Assembly (NCBI RefSeq): GCF_023805255.1
Contig: NZ_JAMSCK010000002.1
Coordinates: 124,001-188,000 of the forward strand
Source: Gramella jeungdoensis
Lineage (GTDB): Bacteria; Bacteroidota; Bacteroidia; Flavobacteriales; Flavobacteriaceae
DNA: 64,000 nucleotides
Direction of reading: 5' to 3'
Shown here: positions 49,488-59,410 of the stretch, one piece after another
Layout: each line of letters opens with the position of its first letter
Numbering within the stretch: position 1 is the first letter of the stretch
Position numbers and translations under genes: made by a program
The notes under the pieces: model-generated
Seen by the model: only the letters and a program-made list of their open reading frames with translations
What the model was told of the DNA's origin: nothing
Databases searched by the model: none

Positions 49488-52313
49488 TTAATGCGCTTCC
49501 AGCCAGTTTTCACCAAGGCCAAGATCTACATCTAAAGGAACTTCCAGTTTATAGGCATTTTCCATTTCAGATTTGATCATGGACTTAACCTTATCCAGTT
49601 CGTCTTTATGGGCATCGAACACAAGTTCATCATGCACCTGGAGCAGCATTTTGGTCTTGTAATTCTCTTCCTTGAGCTTCTTGTGAATATTGATCATTGC
49701 TAGTTTAATGATGTCGGCCGCGCTTCCCTGGATAGGTGCATTCACCGCGTTCCTTTCTGCAGCTCCTCTCACCACGGCATTTCTTGAATTGATGTCTTTC
49801 AGATATCTTCTTCGCCCGAGTACGGTGGAAACGTAGCCATGTTCCCTTGCAAATTCCACCTGATCACCAATAAAATTGCTCAGTTTTGGATAGGTCTTGT
49901 AATAAGTGTCTATCAGTTCTTTTGCCTCACTTCTTGAAAGGCTTGTCTGGTTACTCAATCCGAAAGCAGACACTCCGTAAATTATACCAAAATTGACGGT
50001 TTTTGCATTACTTCGTTGCTCTCTTGTGACCTCTTCGATGGGTACATTGAATACTTTTGCGGCTGTTGAAGCATGAATATCTTCACCTTCCTGGAAGGCT
50101 CTGATCATATTTTCTTCCTTGCTCAATGCAGCAATGATCCTTAATTCTATCTGGGAATAATCTGCTGCAAGCAACACATAATTCTCATCTCTTGGAACAA
50201 AAGCTTTTCTAACCTGTCTTCCACGTTCTGTTCGAATAGGAATATTCTGAAGGTTTGGATTGTTTGAGCTTAATCTTCCTGTTGCAGCAATAGTCTGTAC
50301 ATAATCTGTATGCACTCTGCCGGTAGTCTTTTCAACCTGGCCGGGAAGGGCATCTACATAAGTGTTCTGAAGTTTTACAAGTCCGCGGTAGTCCAATACG
50401 TTCTGAATAATAGGATTATCCTTGGCGTGTGCCGAAAGCACGTCCTCGCTGGTAGAATATTGCCCGGTCTTCGTCTTCTTCGGCTTTTTCGCGATAGCCA
50501 TCTTTTCGAAGAGTATTACTCCAAGCTGCTTAGGAGAGCTTATCAGGAATTCTTCACCTGCAGCTTCATAGATCTTGGCTTCAAGCTCTTTAATATCTGT
50601 GGAAAGAGCTTCGGAAAGAGATTTTAAATATTCTTCATCGAGCTTTATTCCCTCGATTTCCATATCGGCAAGCACTTCAACTAACGGAATTTCTATCTCA
50701 TCGAATAACTTGCGGGTTCGAGCCTCCTCCAGCTCTTTTTCAAAAAAGTTCTTCAGCTGAAAGGTGATATCGGCATCTTCTGCCGCGTACTCAGTTTGTT
50801 TGGCAAGGGGAACGTCCCGCATATTTCCCTGGTTCTTACCTTTTTTACCGATTAATTCTGAAATAGGTTGCGGAGTATAATTGAGATAGGTCTCGGCCAG
50901 CACATCCATATTATGACGCATGTCCGGATTTATAAGATAGTGGGCAATCATGGTGTCAAATAACGGGCCTTTGATCTCCACCCTGTATTTGTGTAGCACC
51001 TCAATATCATATTTGAGGTTCTGACCTATCTTTTCAATTTTATCATTTTCAAAGAATTCACGTAATTCTTCTATAAGGTCCTGAGCCTTTTCTCTTTCCT
51101 CGGGAAATGGAAGATAAAATCCTTTTCCGGCTTCCCATGAAAAAGCGATCCCGACTAATTCAGCTTCCAGGGGATTGAGGCTTGTGGTTTCGGTATCAAA
51201 ACAAACACTTTTTTGTTTTAGCAATTTCTCCAAAAAGATCTCACAGGCCATATTAGTGTTCAGTGACTGATACATATGGGCCGTATCCTTCAGGCTTTTT
51301 CTCGAAGAAGTGCGTTCTATGGCTTCACCCTCGTCTCCAAATAAAGAGAACTGGCCGGCGCCAGCTACCTGGGCATTCTTCTTTGCTGAAGGTGAATTGG
51401 TCACCTGCGTTTGAGGTGTGTCTTCTTCGCCGCTGAACAATTTAATGAACTGATCCTTCAGCCTTCTGAATTCCAGTTCGTCAAAGATGTTCTGAACCTT
51501 CTCAGCATCTGGCATGGAAAGCTCGTAGTCTTCAGCATGGAACTGAACATCACAGTCGGTAAAGATTCTCGCTAATTTTTTTGAAAGCCTACCTAGTTCC
51601 GCATTCTCTATCACCTTCTCCTTCATCTTGCCTTTAAGCTGATCGGTGTTTTCCAGGAGGCCTTCCATGCTGCCAAACTGCTTGATGAATTTCTTTGCAG
51701 TTTTTTCTCCAACTCCCGGCAAACCTGGAATATTATCTGCCGAGTCTCCCATCATTCCGAGAAAATCAACAACCTGCTCCGGCCGTTCCACTTCAAATTT
51801 CTTCTGAACTTCCGGGATTCCCCATATCTCTATTCCATTCCCCATTCTTGCCGGCCTGTACATAAAGATATTATCGGAAACCAACTGGGCGAAATCCTTG
51901 TCAGGAGTCACCATATAAACCTTGTAGCCTTCTTTTTCTGCCTGTTTGGCAAGGGTTCCTATAATGTCATCGGCCTCCATTCCGGAGCATTCCACAACCG
52001 GTATGTGCATGGCTCTTAAAATGTCCTGGATAATAGGAATGGCATCACGTATGGGTTCCGGAGTTTCATCCCTATGAGCCTTGTAATCTTCGAACATTTC
52101 GGTCCTGGCCTCACTTCCATCCTTATCAAAACATACGGCCAGGTGATCTGGTTTTTCCCTTCGAATTACATCAAATAGCGAATTAGTGAAACCCATGATC
52201 GCCGAGGTGTTGAAACCTTTAGAGTTGATCCTTGGGTTCTTTATAAAAGCGTAATATCCACGAAAAATAAGGGCGTATGCGTCAAGTAAAAAAAGGCGTT
52301 TTTGCTCGGCCAT
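49488..52313 (-). CDS. polA: DNA polymerase I
   Basis: The 941-residue protein has all three domains: the 5'-3' exonuclease (1 to about 290; LFLLDAYALIFRGYYAF, GMEADDIIGTLA, PGVGEKTAKKFI), the 3'-5' exonuclease (about 340-520) with VCFDTETTSLNP near 370, keeping the catalytic Asp and Glu of motif I, and the polymerase domain with AADYSQIELRI (motif A), NAPIQGSAADIIK and LQVHDELVFD (motif C). It should be proofreading-competent. It fills gaps in repair and removes RNA primers. It appears monocistronic. Confidence 0.98.
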   Translation of the reverse strand: MAEQKRLFLLDAYALIFRGYYAFIKNPRINSKGFNTSAIMGFTNSLFDVIRREKPDHLAVCFDKDGSEARTEMFEDYKAHRDETPEPIRDAIPIIQDILRAMHIPVVECSGMEADDIIGTLAKQAEKEGYKVYMVTPDKDFAQLVSDNIFMYRPARMGNGIEIWGIPEVQKKFEVERPEQVVDFLGMMGDSADNIPGLPGVGEKTAKKFIKQFGSMEGLLENTDQLKGKMKEKVIENAELGRLSKKLARIFTDCDVQFHAEDYELSMPDAEKVQNIFDELEFRRLKDQFIKLFSGEEDTPQTQVTNSPSAKKNAQVAGAGQFSLFGDEGEAIERTSSRKSLKDTAHMYQSLNTNMACEIFLEKLLKQKSVCFDTETTSLNPLEAELVGIAFSWEAGKGFYLPFPEEREKAQDLIEELREFFENDKIEKIGQNLKYDIEVLHKYRVEIKGPLFDTMIAHYLINPDMRHNMDVLAETYLNYTPQPISELIGKKGKNQGNMRDVPLAKQTEYAAEDADITFQLKNFFEKELEEARTRKLFDEIEIPLVEVLADMEIEGIKLDEEYLKSLSEALSTDIKELEAKIYEAAGEEFLISSPKQLGVILFEKMAIAKKPKKTKTGQYSTSEDVLSAHAKDNPIIQNVLDYRGLVKLQNTYVDALPGQVEKTTGRVHTDYVQTIAATGRLSSNNPNLQNIPIRTERGRQVRKAFVPRDENYVLLAADYSQIELRIIAALSKEENMIRAFQEGEDIHASTAAKVFNVPIEEVTREQRSNAKTVNFGIIYGVSAFGLSNQTSLSRSEAKELIDTYYKTYPKLSNFIGDQVEFAREHGYVSTVLGRRRYLKDINSRNAVVRGAAERNAVNAPIQGSAADIIKLAMINIHKKLKEENYKTKMLLQVHDELVFDAHKDELDKVKSMIKSEMENAYKLEVPLDVDLGLGENWLEAH

Positions 52314-52354
52314 GTGTATTGTTTAAAAATGAATTTGAGAATATTTCAAAACTA

Positions 52355-52362
52355 CAAAGATA
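52355..52362 (-). promoter_or_regulatory. Candidate -7 promoter element for polA
   Basis: Minus-strand TATCTTTG matches TAnnTTTG, 41 bp upstream of the polA ATG. Confidence 0.5.
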
Positions 52363-52420
52363 AAATCACTCTTCCTTGTTAATCGAATTAATTAAGACTG
52401 AAATCCTGGTGGTGGAAAAG

Positions 52421-53398
52421 TTACTCAATCATATAAGAAGGGCTGGTGTTATTTGAGCTTTCTCCTTCTTGATATTTAGCATAAGTAAATCCTTTATGAA
52501 TACAATAGGAGCCAATTTCTCCAGCCTTGTTCAGCGCAACAAATGCAACCTGGAATTCCTTATGATTTTTATTCTGTTTTACAATTCGGTTAATTGCTTC
52601 TTCGCAGGCTTCCTGGGGCGAATTTCCCTGCCTCATAAGCTCCACGATCAAAAAACTTCCCACGCTTTTCATCACAGCTTCGCCCATTCCAGTGGCTACG
52701 GCTCCACCAACTTCATTGTCCAGATACAATCCAGCACCGATTATTGGGGAGTCACCAACCCTGCCGTTCATTTTATAAGCCAGGCCTGAAGTGGTGCAGG
52801 CTCCGGCAATATCACCTTTCTCATCGATACACAGCATCCCAATGGTGTCGTGGTTTTCAATATTAATAATAGGCCTGTATTCTTTTTCTTTAAGCCATTC
52901 TTTCCAGGCTTTTTCAGAGTTTTCGGTAAGCAGGTTCTTTCTTTTGAATCCCTGCTGAATCGCAAATTGAAGGGCGCCTTCCCCGGCGAGCATCACATGA
53001 GGAGTTTCTTCCATGACCTTGCGAGCCACTGAGACCGGATGTTCAATTTCTTTTAGGTATACTACAGATCCGGCGTTGCCATCAGGAGACATGATACAGG
53101 CATCCAGGGTGACATTCCCATCGCGATCGGGTGCGCCTCCGTTTCCAACCGTGGTGTTCTTTAGGTTTCCTTCTTCAACCATCACCCCTTTTTCAACGGC
53201 ATCCAGTGCACTTGCGCCTTCATACAGCATGCTTCCGGCCATCTTTGTCGCGTTTTGGAAGTTCCAGGTCGCGACAGCAATTGGGGAGGGCTTTGCCATT
53301 TTTATATCGTTTAATGCAGACTGGGAAAAGACAGATGGGGCCGTACTTAGTGCCATTCCGGCCATTCCGGCATTCTTGAGGAAGTTTCTTCGTTTCAT
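52421..53398 (-). CDS. N4-(beta-N-acetylglucosaminyl)-L-asparaginase (glycosylasparaginase)
   Basis: The 325-residue Ntn-hydrolase has an N-terminal twin-Arg-like export signal (MKRRNFLKNAGMAGMAL...SVFS). The autocleavage site is NHDTIGM, with the catalytic Thr at 185 that becomes the new N-terminus; GRVGDSPIIGAGLYLDN and GMGEAVMK follow in the beta subunit. It hydrolyses the link between N-acetylglucosamine and asparagine in glycopeptides, suggesting use of glycoprotein debris. It is just upstream of polA, probably a separate unit. Function in this organism is inferred from the family. Confidence 0.9.
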   Translation of the reverse strand: MKRRNFLKNAGMAGMALSTAPSVFSQSALNDIKMAKPSPIAVATWNFQNATKMAGSMLYEGASALDAVEKGVMVEEGNLKNTTVGNGGAPDRDGNVTLDACIMSPDGNAGSVVYLKEIEHPVSVARKVMEETPHVMLAGEGALQFAIQQGFKRKNLLTENSEKAWKEWLKEKEYRPIINIENHDTIGMLCIDEKGDIAGACTTSGLAYKMNGRVGDSPIIGAGLYLDNEVGGAVATGMGEAVMKSVGSFLIVELMRQGNSPQEACEEAINRIVKQNKNHKEFQVAFVALNKAGEIGSYCIHKGFTYAKYQEGESSNNTSPSYMIE

Positions 53399-53554
53399 TT
53401 CTGGAAAAAAATTTCTTAAAGATAGGATTTTGGAAAATGAAAGACCAAATCTTTATACACTATCAAAATTGTTTGAAAACCTATCAGATTAAATTATCGT
53501 TAAGGCGTATATAATGGGGTGTATTAAACTTATATTCGTGAAAAAATATTGCTA

Positions 53555-54781
53555 ATGCGTTGGATTATCTTACTGGTCTTTTACTTTGGGGTTGATTTAT
53601 ACGGGTACCAGGTAGTACGCAGTTTTTCGAAGAATATCTGGATAGGTGTAATCTATTTTCTTGTTTCGGCTATAGTAATAGGAAACCTCATATTTCAATT
53701 CAACCAGCCAAACCCGGGAGGTACATTTTCCGGTAGTCGCGGTTATGCGATCGGGATCTTTTTAGCCTTTGTTGTTGCAAAAATAGTACTGGCTTTAATC
53801 ATGCTGGGAGAGGATGTTGTAAGGGTTCCTGTTGCTGTGGTCCAGAGACTATTCGGCGATTCTGAAAATCTTTCTATCCCCTCAAGAAGAAAGTTCCTGA
53901 GCACCATTGCTCTGGGGCTTGCTGCAATTCCCTTTGCTTCCTTGTTGTACGGGATGTATAAAGGCAGGTATGATTTCAGGGTGCTGAAGTACACGCTGTA
54001 TTTTGAAGATCTTCCCGATGCATTCGATGGATACAGGATAAGCCAGATAAGTGATATCCATTGCGGAAGCTTCGATAATAAGAACAAGATAGAGTACGGG
54101 GTAGAACTTCTGAAAGAACAGGATAGCGACCTTGTGGTTTTTACCGGTGATCTGGTGAATAATATGGCGTCTGAAATGGAAGATTGGAAGGATCTGTTTT
54201 CCCGTGTAAATGCACGTGATGGAGTTTATTCGATCCTTGGGAACCACGATTATGGAGATTACCATAACTGGGAAAGCGCAGAGGCAAAAAAGCAGAATCT
54301 TGAAAGGCTGAAGCAAACTCATTCTGAAATGGGATGGGATCTTATGCTAAACGAGAACCGGTTCATTGAAAAAAATGGTGAAAGGATAGCTTTGGTAGGA
54401 GTGGAGAACTGGGGTGCTGGTGGATTCAAAAAAGCCGGTGACCTTAGAAAGGCAGAAGAGGGAGTAGATGAAGGTGATTTCAAGATTTTACTAAGTCATG
54501 ATCCTTCACACTGGGAACAGGAAGTAAAAACCCATGAAAAACACTATCATTTAACGCTGAGCGGACATACTCACGGAATGCAGTTTGGAATCGAAATACC
54601 GGGCTGGTTCAGGTGGAGTCCTGTGCAGTATCGTTATAAACATTGGGCAGGTATATATGAAGAAGCCGGGCGTTATATCAACGTGAACCGTGGATTCGGA
54701 TTTCTGGCTTATCCTGGCCGGGTTGGTATATGGCCTGAAATTAGTGTAATTGAACTGAAAAAAGGCTCGAAACCCGCTTAA
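53555..54781 (+). CDS. Membrane-anchored metallophosphoesterase
   Basis: Starting at the ATG at 53555 (an earlier TTG is rejected), the 408-residue protein has about four hydrophobic helices (1 to about 130) and a calcineurin-like phosphoesterase domain with SDIHCG, VFTGDLVNN, LGNHDYGDY, LLSHDPSH and LSGHTHGMQFG. All metal ligands are present. The arrangement resembles the YkuE/LpxH-related membrane phosphoesterases that act on lipid-linked phosphates; the substrate is unknown. Confidence 0.9.
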   Translation: MRWIILLVFYFGVDLYGYQVVRSFSKNIWIGVIYFLVSAIVIGNLIFQFNQPNPGGTFSGSRGYAIGIFLAFVVAKIVLALIMLGEDVVRVPVAVVQRLFGDSENLSIPSRRKFLSTIALGLAAIPFASLLYGMYKGRYDFRVLKYTLYFEDLPDAFDGYRISQISDIHCGSFDNKNKIEYGVELLKEQDSDLVVFTGDLVNNMASEMEDWKDLFSRVNARDGVYSILGNHDYGDYHNWESAEAKKQNLERLKQTHSEMGWDLMLNENRFIEKNGERIALVGVENWGAGGFKKAGDLRKAEEGVDEGDFKILLSHDPSHWEQEVKTHEKHYHLTLSGHTHGMQFGIEIPGWFRWSPVQYRYKHWAGIYEEAGRYINVNRGFGFLAYPGRVGIWPEISVIELKKGSKPA

Positions 54782-54795
54782 TTAGAAGAATTTGC

Positions 54796-54803
54796 TATAT
54801 TTG
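54796..54803 (+). promoter_or_regulatory. Candidate -7 promoter element for the thioredoxin-like gene
   Basis: TATATTTG matches TAnnTTTG, 52 bp before the ATG at 54856. A sigma-54-like GG-N10-GC arrangement (CTGGCA at 54811, GGCT at 54824) lies just downstream, giving a possible alternative promoter. Confidence 0.4.
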
Positions 54804-54855
54804 ATTTAAGCTGGCATTATTGTGGCTGCCACTGGCTGAAATTAAATCCTGAATT

Positions 54856-55152
54856 ATGTCAAAATTTGGTGAATTAGTAGATTTGAAAGTCCCTGTTTTG
54901 TTGGATTTCTATACCGAATGGAATGAGGCTTCCGTTGCCATGCATCCGGTTTTAAGAGATGTCGCTGCAGCGATGGGAGACAAGGCTAAGGTGATTAAGA
55001 TAGATGTGGATAAAAATTCGCAATTAGCCGAGGCATTAAGGGTAAAAGGGCTTCCTACACTAATGATCTACAAATCTGGAGAGATGAAATGGCGGCACAG
55101 CGGTGAGCAGGACGCTAATACTCTCATTGGCCTGCTGAAGGAATATCTTTAA
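54856..55152 (+). CDS. Thioredoxin-fold protein lacking the CXXC active site
   Basis: The 98-residue protein keeps the thioredoxin frame: VPVLLDFYTEW (12-22), the cis-Pro loop GLPTLMIY near 72-79, and the C-terminal GEMKWRHSG / LKEYL. In place of WCGPC it has W22-N-E-A-S26, so both redox Cys are gone and it cannot act as a disulphide reductase; no other Cys is present. It may be a binding or chaperone-like relative. The last 29 bases overlap the convergent deacetylase gene. Confidence 0.88.
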   Translation: MSKFGELVDLKVPVLLDFYTEWNEASVAMHPVLRDVAAAMGDKAKVIKIDVDKNSQLAEALRVKGLPTLMIYKSGEMKWRHSGEQDANTLIGLLKEYL

Positions 55153-55828
55153 GGCTCCTGAATTCAAATCCTTTTTCTTTATAATTATTTAATAATCTGG
55201 GTAGAACAACCTCAAGATTACCAAAAGCCTTTTTGCTGTCGTGAAGTACAATCGTGCTTCCGTCTCCTGCATTTTCAATAATATTCCTGTAGCATTTTTC
55301 TGGAGAAAATTCCTTTTCGTAATCCCCGCTTATTACATCCCACATTATTATCCTGTAACCAGCTTTACTTAGTTTTCTGGCCTGTGAGTTTTTAATTTTT
55401 CCATATGGGGGTCTAAAAAGGGGGGTGGTCTTTCGTTCTATATTCTCTTTTCTCTTTTCTTTTATTACACCTGAATTATTATGCAATTGAGCTGAAAATA
55501 TCTTTTCTGCAATCTCTATATTTTCCAGGTAATCTGATGTGGAAGTTTTCCACCCGTTAAGATGATTATGGGTATGATTCCCCACAGCATGTCCTTCCTG
55601 GAGGATCCTTTTAAAAATATCCGGATGTTTTTCGACATTTTCTCCAATACAAAAAAAAGTGGCTTTTGCATGAAATTCCTGAAGCTTATCAAGCACCCAC
55701 GGGGTAACTTCAGGAACCGGCCCATCGTCGAAAGTGAGGTAAATAGAGCCGGGTGTGTCAATTCTGGTAATCCTTTCAGGATAGAGCAATTTCAGCAATG
55801 CCGGATATTTTGGCCAGAAGAATTTCAT
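55124..55828 (-). CDS. Polysaccharide deacetylase (NodB homology)
   Basis: The 234-residue protein has the NodB motifs: motif 1 YLTFDDGPVPE (30-40, Asp34/Asp35), motif 2 GNHTHNHL (83-90), motif 3 FRPPYGKIKN, motif 4 MWDVISGDYE and motif 5 TIVLHDS. It removes acetyl groups from N-acetylglucosamine polymers such as peptidoglycan or exopolysaccharide, with a divalent metal. No signal peptide is evident at the N-terminus. It overlaps the thioredoxin-like gene by 29 bp on the opposite strand. Confidence 0.9.
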   Translation of the reverse strand: MKFFWPKYPALLKLLYPERITRIDTPGSIYLTFDDGPVPEVTPWVLDKLQEFHAKATFFCIGENVEKHPDIFKRILQEGHAVGNHTHNHLNGWKTSTSDYLENIEIAEKIFSAQLHNNSGVIKEKRKENIERKTTPLFRPPYGKIKNSQARKLSKAGYRIIMWDVISGDYEKEFSPEKCYRNIIENAGDGSTIVLHDSKKAFGNLEVVLPRLLNNYKEKGFEFRSLKDIPSAGQ

Positions 55829-55849
55829 GACGGCTTAATGTTGATATTA

Positions 55850-55881
55850 GTCATTCCGAGCCGAAGGCGAAGGAATCTCTA
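55850..55881. repeat. REP-like repeat (GTCATTCCGAGCCGAAGGCGAAGGAATCT)
   Basis: GTCATTCCGAG is followed by CGAAGGCGAAGGAATC, so ATTCC and GGAAT form a hairpin. It lies between the deacetylase start and the DUF2723 gene end. Confidence 0.6.
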
Positions 55882-55928
55882 GTGTTTTATAAAGATCTCT
55901 TTGCTTAGTTCATATGATCTGTTTTCCT

Positions 55929-58900
55929 TTAATCCTCAACTGAATCCAAAGCCATGGAATCGATATTGCTTGGCGCCGGCGAGGCACCATCTATCCCTTC
56001 CCCTTCATCCAGGACTTCCTGCTGGGGAGACTGTACTTCAGTATCGAGTTCTTCATCTTCCCTGTAGAAGTGTTTGAATAACCTTAAGTAGCTGTTGAAT
56101 TCCTCGGCTTTCTCTCGTACTGTGTCCCTGTCTTCATAGACTGACAGCAGATCAACAAGACCGCGGTAACGTTCCATATCGGTTATGATCTCATCGGCAT
56201 ACATATATTGGCGGTCCACATCCCAGTTACTGTAAAAAGTAAGGTTCTCCTGATATTTTTCTGCAACTTTCTCCCACAGCTTTCTGGCTTTTTCAGGCCT
56301 GTTCACTTCGTAATACCCACTGATAAAGGGTTCAAGAAGCGTGTAATAGTCGTAATATTCAACCGGCATATGCTCCATGCCCAGATCCAGTACCTCTTCC
56401 GCATGAATAGTGTCTCCTTCATTCAGGAGGTTTTCAGTTAGTCTTGCAAGGTTACTTCGATACGTGATACTGTTCTTCCTAGTTTCAGGGTCATGGTAAA
56501 TATCCGATGAGCCCATATTACCCCAGTCCCAGTTCTTGACGATGTTGTACATCTTTTCAGTATTCACCCTTCCCATATCGAAAGGATTTCTTGGATCTAG
56601 TGGGGTTCTTATAGGAACCAGTTTATAGGTCACTCCTTCAAGCTGAAGGTAATCCTTCATCCAAAGGTAATCATCATCTCCAAAGCTTCCTCCTGTAAAA
56701 TAAATTGGTCTTTCCCAGTTATTGTTAGCCAGGATATCCAGCATCAATAATCGGTTCTTGTAAAGGATTTGGCTGTCTATCGTGATGTCTATATGATCAA
56801 CGATCTGATCGGCTTCAGATTCATCTACAATTCCATTTTCAAGAACGGTTTGCTTGTCTACTGGTATTCTCACATATCTTGAAGGGAATGTATTGATCAT
56901 GGATCCGCTTTGAAGCTCCGCTTTTGTACGTGGATCTTCATTTTCAATGTAATTCATCCATGTACCGATTGGCACTGTGTCCTGAGTTACTTCCCTTAAG
57001 AATATAGCATCGTTCTTCCCGTTATAGAAATCATTTTCCAGCTGGGAAGGAACAGGATCGCTTTCAAAAGCTTTTCTCTTCATCTGGTCAATATACCAGT
57101 CGGTGGCGAGGAGGCTGGTGTTCACAATACGCACATCTGTTCTGTATTTTTCAACCTGTTGAACATACCAGAGCGCAAAGGTATCGTTGTCACCAATGGT
57201 AAATAATATTCCATTTTCATCAACCGAGTCGAGATACATTTTCGCCATGGTGAATGCGGTATCCCTGCCTGAACGATCGTGATCGTCCCAGTTCTCTGAT
57301 GCCAGCAGTCCAGGAACGCAAAGTAAGCTTACCACTATCACTGCAGGGGCCACTATTTTTGGGCTGATTGATCTTTTGAGTTTGTCAAATAGGGCATAGA
57401 CTCCAAAGCCTATCCAGATGGCGAAAACATAAAATGAACCAACCAGGGCGTAATCCCTTTCCCTTGGTTCGAAGGGTCTTTCATTAAGATATATTTTCAG
57501 GGCTATACCGGTAAAAAGGAAAAATACCATGAGTACCCAGAAGTTCTTTTTATCACGTTTTAGCTGAAATACAAAACCTATGAGTCCAAGGATCAGTGGA
57601 AGGAAATAATAGGTATTCCTGGCTTTATTGTTTTTAACGTCTGAAGGCAGGTCTTCCTGGGAACCGATATGCCATTCATCAATGAATTTTATTCCGCTCA
57701 GCCAGTTGCCATGGAGGTCATTATATTTTCCCTGGATATCATCCTGGCGACCGGTAAAGTTCCACATAAAGTAACGCCAGTACATGTAACCAATCTGGTA
57801 CTCCAGTAAATAAGCTATATTTTCAGCAAATGTGGGTTTTTGAACGTCAAGATAATCGCTAAACTGACTAAGGAACTTATGGTAATCTTCCATATCCCTT
57901 TCTCCCCGTGAATACTGGTTCTTGAATTCATTTACAGCAGAGATCAATCTTTCTTCACCCTGGTATTCCGGTTTGACCTTAAAGTCGAGTGGACCGGTAA
58001 ATTCCATATAGTTCACGGCATGTTCTGTACTCCACATCCTGGGAAGAATCGCTTTGTGGTCATCGTCCAGGTTCTGTTTGGCATTCTTGTAATCGTTAAC
58101 GATCACATATTTGCCAAGTTCTTCATCCTTTTCATATTTAGGTTTCGCATCCTCGTAAGGATTTTCAGCATCCAGCCCCGAATACATTTCAGACCATTGC
58201 GGGCCATAGAAGAGGTGGGTTTCTCCATATTGTTCACGGTTATAGTAAGCCAGCAATTCCCTGGCATTATCGGGACTATTTTCATTGATCACCGTAGGGG
58301 CGTTACTTCTAATTGGAAGCATTACCCAGCTGGAAAATCCTATAAGAACGAAAAGAATACAAAGAAGCAACGTGTTGTATTTATAAAGATTCTTTTTTCG
58401 GGTATAGTTAATACCGAAATAGAAAACTCCTACGATCACCAGTAATGCTACTATCGTTCCGGTATTAAACGGAAGGCCCAGGCTATTGGTGAAGAACAAT
58501 TCTGAAGCTGAGAAGAAAGTAAGAGTATAGGGTAACAGAAGTTTGAAAATGAACATAAGTACCGCAACCACTACAATATTTGCGATAATGAAATTCTTAA
58601 CCGTTACCTCCTTATAATTCTTGAAAAAATAAAGGAAGCCTATTGCCGGCAGTGTAAGAAGTCCCATAAAGTGAACTCCAAATGACAGGCCTATAACAAG
58701 GGATATTAAGATGATCCACCGGTTTCCTCTTGGTGTGAACATATCTCTTTCCCATAATAGTCCAAGATAGAACATAACCGACATAAAGCAGGCGGCCATT
58801 GCATAAACTTCAGCTTCAACAGCATTGAACCAGAAACTATCGGTAAAAGTGAAGGCAAGAGAGCCCACAAGGGAACTCCCAAGTATGGCCATTTTTCTTG

Positions 58901-59246
58901 AAGGGCTGAGTTCCTTGACCGGCCCCGCAACTTTCAGTACCAGGATAGTGATAGACCAGAACATGAACATGATGGCCACGGCACTGGCGAAACCCGACAT
59001 AAAATTGATCATGAGGGCTACAGATCCATTATCTGGAGCAAAGGTGGCAAAAAAGGCACCCATCATCTGGTAGAAAGGGGCTCCGGGAGGGTGTCCCACT
59101 TCAAGGTTTGCAGAGGTTGCAATATATTCACCGGCATCCCAGAAACTTGCCGTTGGTTCCAGCGTAAGCGTATATGTGGTCAAAGCGATAACAAAAACCA
59201 GCCATCCCAGAATTTTGTTCCACTTACCAAAGTTAAAATCAGTCAT
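55929..59246 (-). CDS. DUF2723 GT-C-like membrane protein
   Basis: The 1105-residue protein has an N-terminal membrane part of about a dozen helices (1 to about 670) with the family opening TLEPTASFWDAGEYIATS (about 29-46) and GHPPGAPFYQM (51-61), followed by a large soluble C-terminal part (about 690-1060) with helix pairs that look like TPR, then an acidic tail. The DxGEY and HPPGxP motifs place it in DUF2723, related in layout to PMT-like GT-C glycosyltransferases, in which an Asp/Glu after the first helix is catalytic. A role in moving mannose or another sugar from a polyprenyl carrier to surface proteins or glycans is suggested, not shown. A polyprenol-mannose-type synthase is encoded at 19.1 kb. 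Confidence 0.85.
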   Translation of the reverse strand: MTDFNFGKWNKILGWLVFVIALTTYTLTLEPTASFWDAGEYIATSANLEVGHPPGAPFYQMMGAFFATFAPDNGSVALMINFMSGFASAVAIMFMFWSITILVLKVAGPVKELSPSRKMAILGSSLVGSLAFTFTDSFWFNAVEAEVYAMAACFMSVMFYLGLLWERDMFTPRGNRWIILISLVIGLSFGVHFMGLLTLPAIGFLYFFKNYKEVTVKNFIIANIVVVAVLMFIFKLLLPYTLTFFSASELFFTNSLGLPFNTGTIVALLVIVGVFYFGINYTRKKNLYKYNTLLLCILFVLIGFSSWVMLPIRSNAPTVINENSPDNARELLAYYNREQYGETHLFYGPQWSEMYSGLDAENPYEDAKPKYEKDEELGKYVIVNDYKNAKQNLDDDHKAILPRMWSTEHAVNYMEFTGPLDFKVKPEYQGEERLISAVNEFKNQYSRGERDMEDYHKFLSQFSDYLDVQKPTFAENIAYLLEYQIGYMYWRYFMWNFTGRQDDIQGKYNDLHGNWLSGIKFIDEWHIGSQEDLPSDVKNNKARNTYYFLPLILGLIGFVFQLKRDKKNFWVLMVFFLFTGIALKIYLNERPFEPRERDYALVGSFYVFAIWIGFGVYALFDKLKRSISPKIVAPAVIVVSLLCVPGLLASENWDDHDRSGRDTAFTMAKMYLDSVDENGILFTIGDNDTFALWYVQQVEKYRTDVRIVNTSLLATDWYIDQMKRKAFESDPVPSQLENDFYNGKNDAIFLREVTQDTVPIGTWMNYIENEDPRTKAELQSGSMINTFPSRYVRIPVDKQTVLENGIVDESEADQIVDHIDITIDSQILYKNRLLMLDILANNNWERPIYFTGGSFGDDDYLWMKDYLQLEGVTYKLVPIRTPLDPRNPFDMGRVNTEKMYNIVKNWDWGNMGSSDIYHDPETRKNSITYRSNLARLTENLLNEGDTIHAEEVLDLGMEHMPVEYYDYYTLLEPFISGYYEVNRPEKARKLWEKVAEKYQENLTFYSNWDVDRQYMYADEIITDMERYRGLVDLLSVYEDRDTVREKAEEFNSYLRLFKHFYREDEELDTEVQSPQQEVLDEGEGIDGASPAPSNIDSMALDSVED

Positions 59247-59410
59247 AAATAGTAGTGTAGTTGTACTAAAGTGGCGAATTTAATAATAAAATGCTGAATG
59301 CTTTCAAAACGAAGGATAAAAGCGTTTATTTTGGAAAAAGCTGAAAATGAAGCAGCCAGGAAAAAAGCCGGTCTCAAGGCATATTTTTTGAGTAAAATTC
59401 TTAGAAAAAG
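59247..59410. other. Spacer between DUF2723 and tRNA-Gln
   Basis: About 160 bp of Lys/Glu-codon-rich sequence. A possible short reading frame runs from 59298 into the tRNA and is probably spurious. No convincing -7 box for the DUF2723 gene was found here. Confidence 0.4.
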
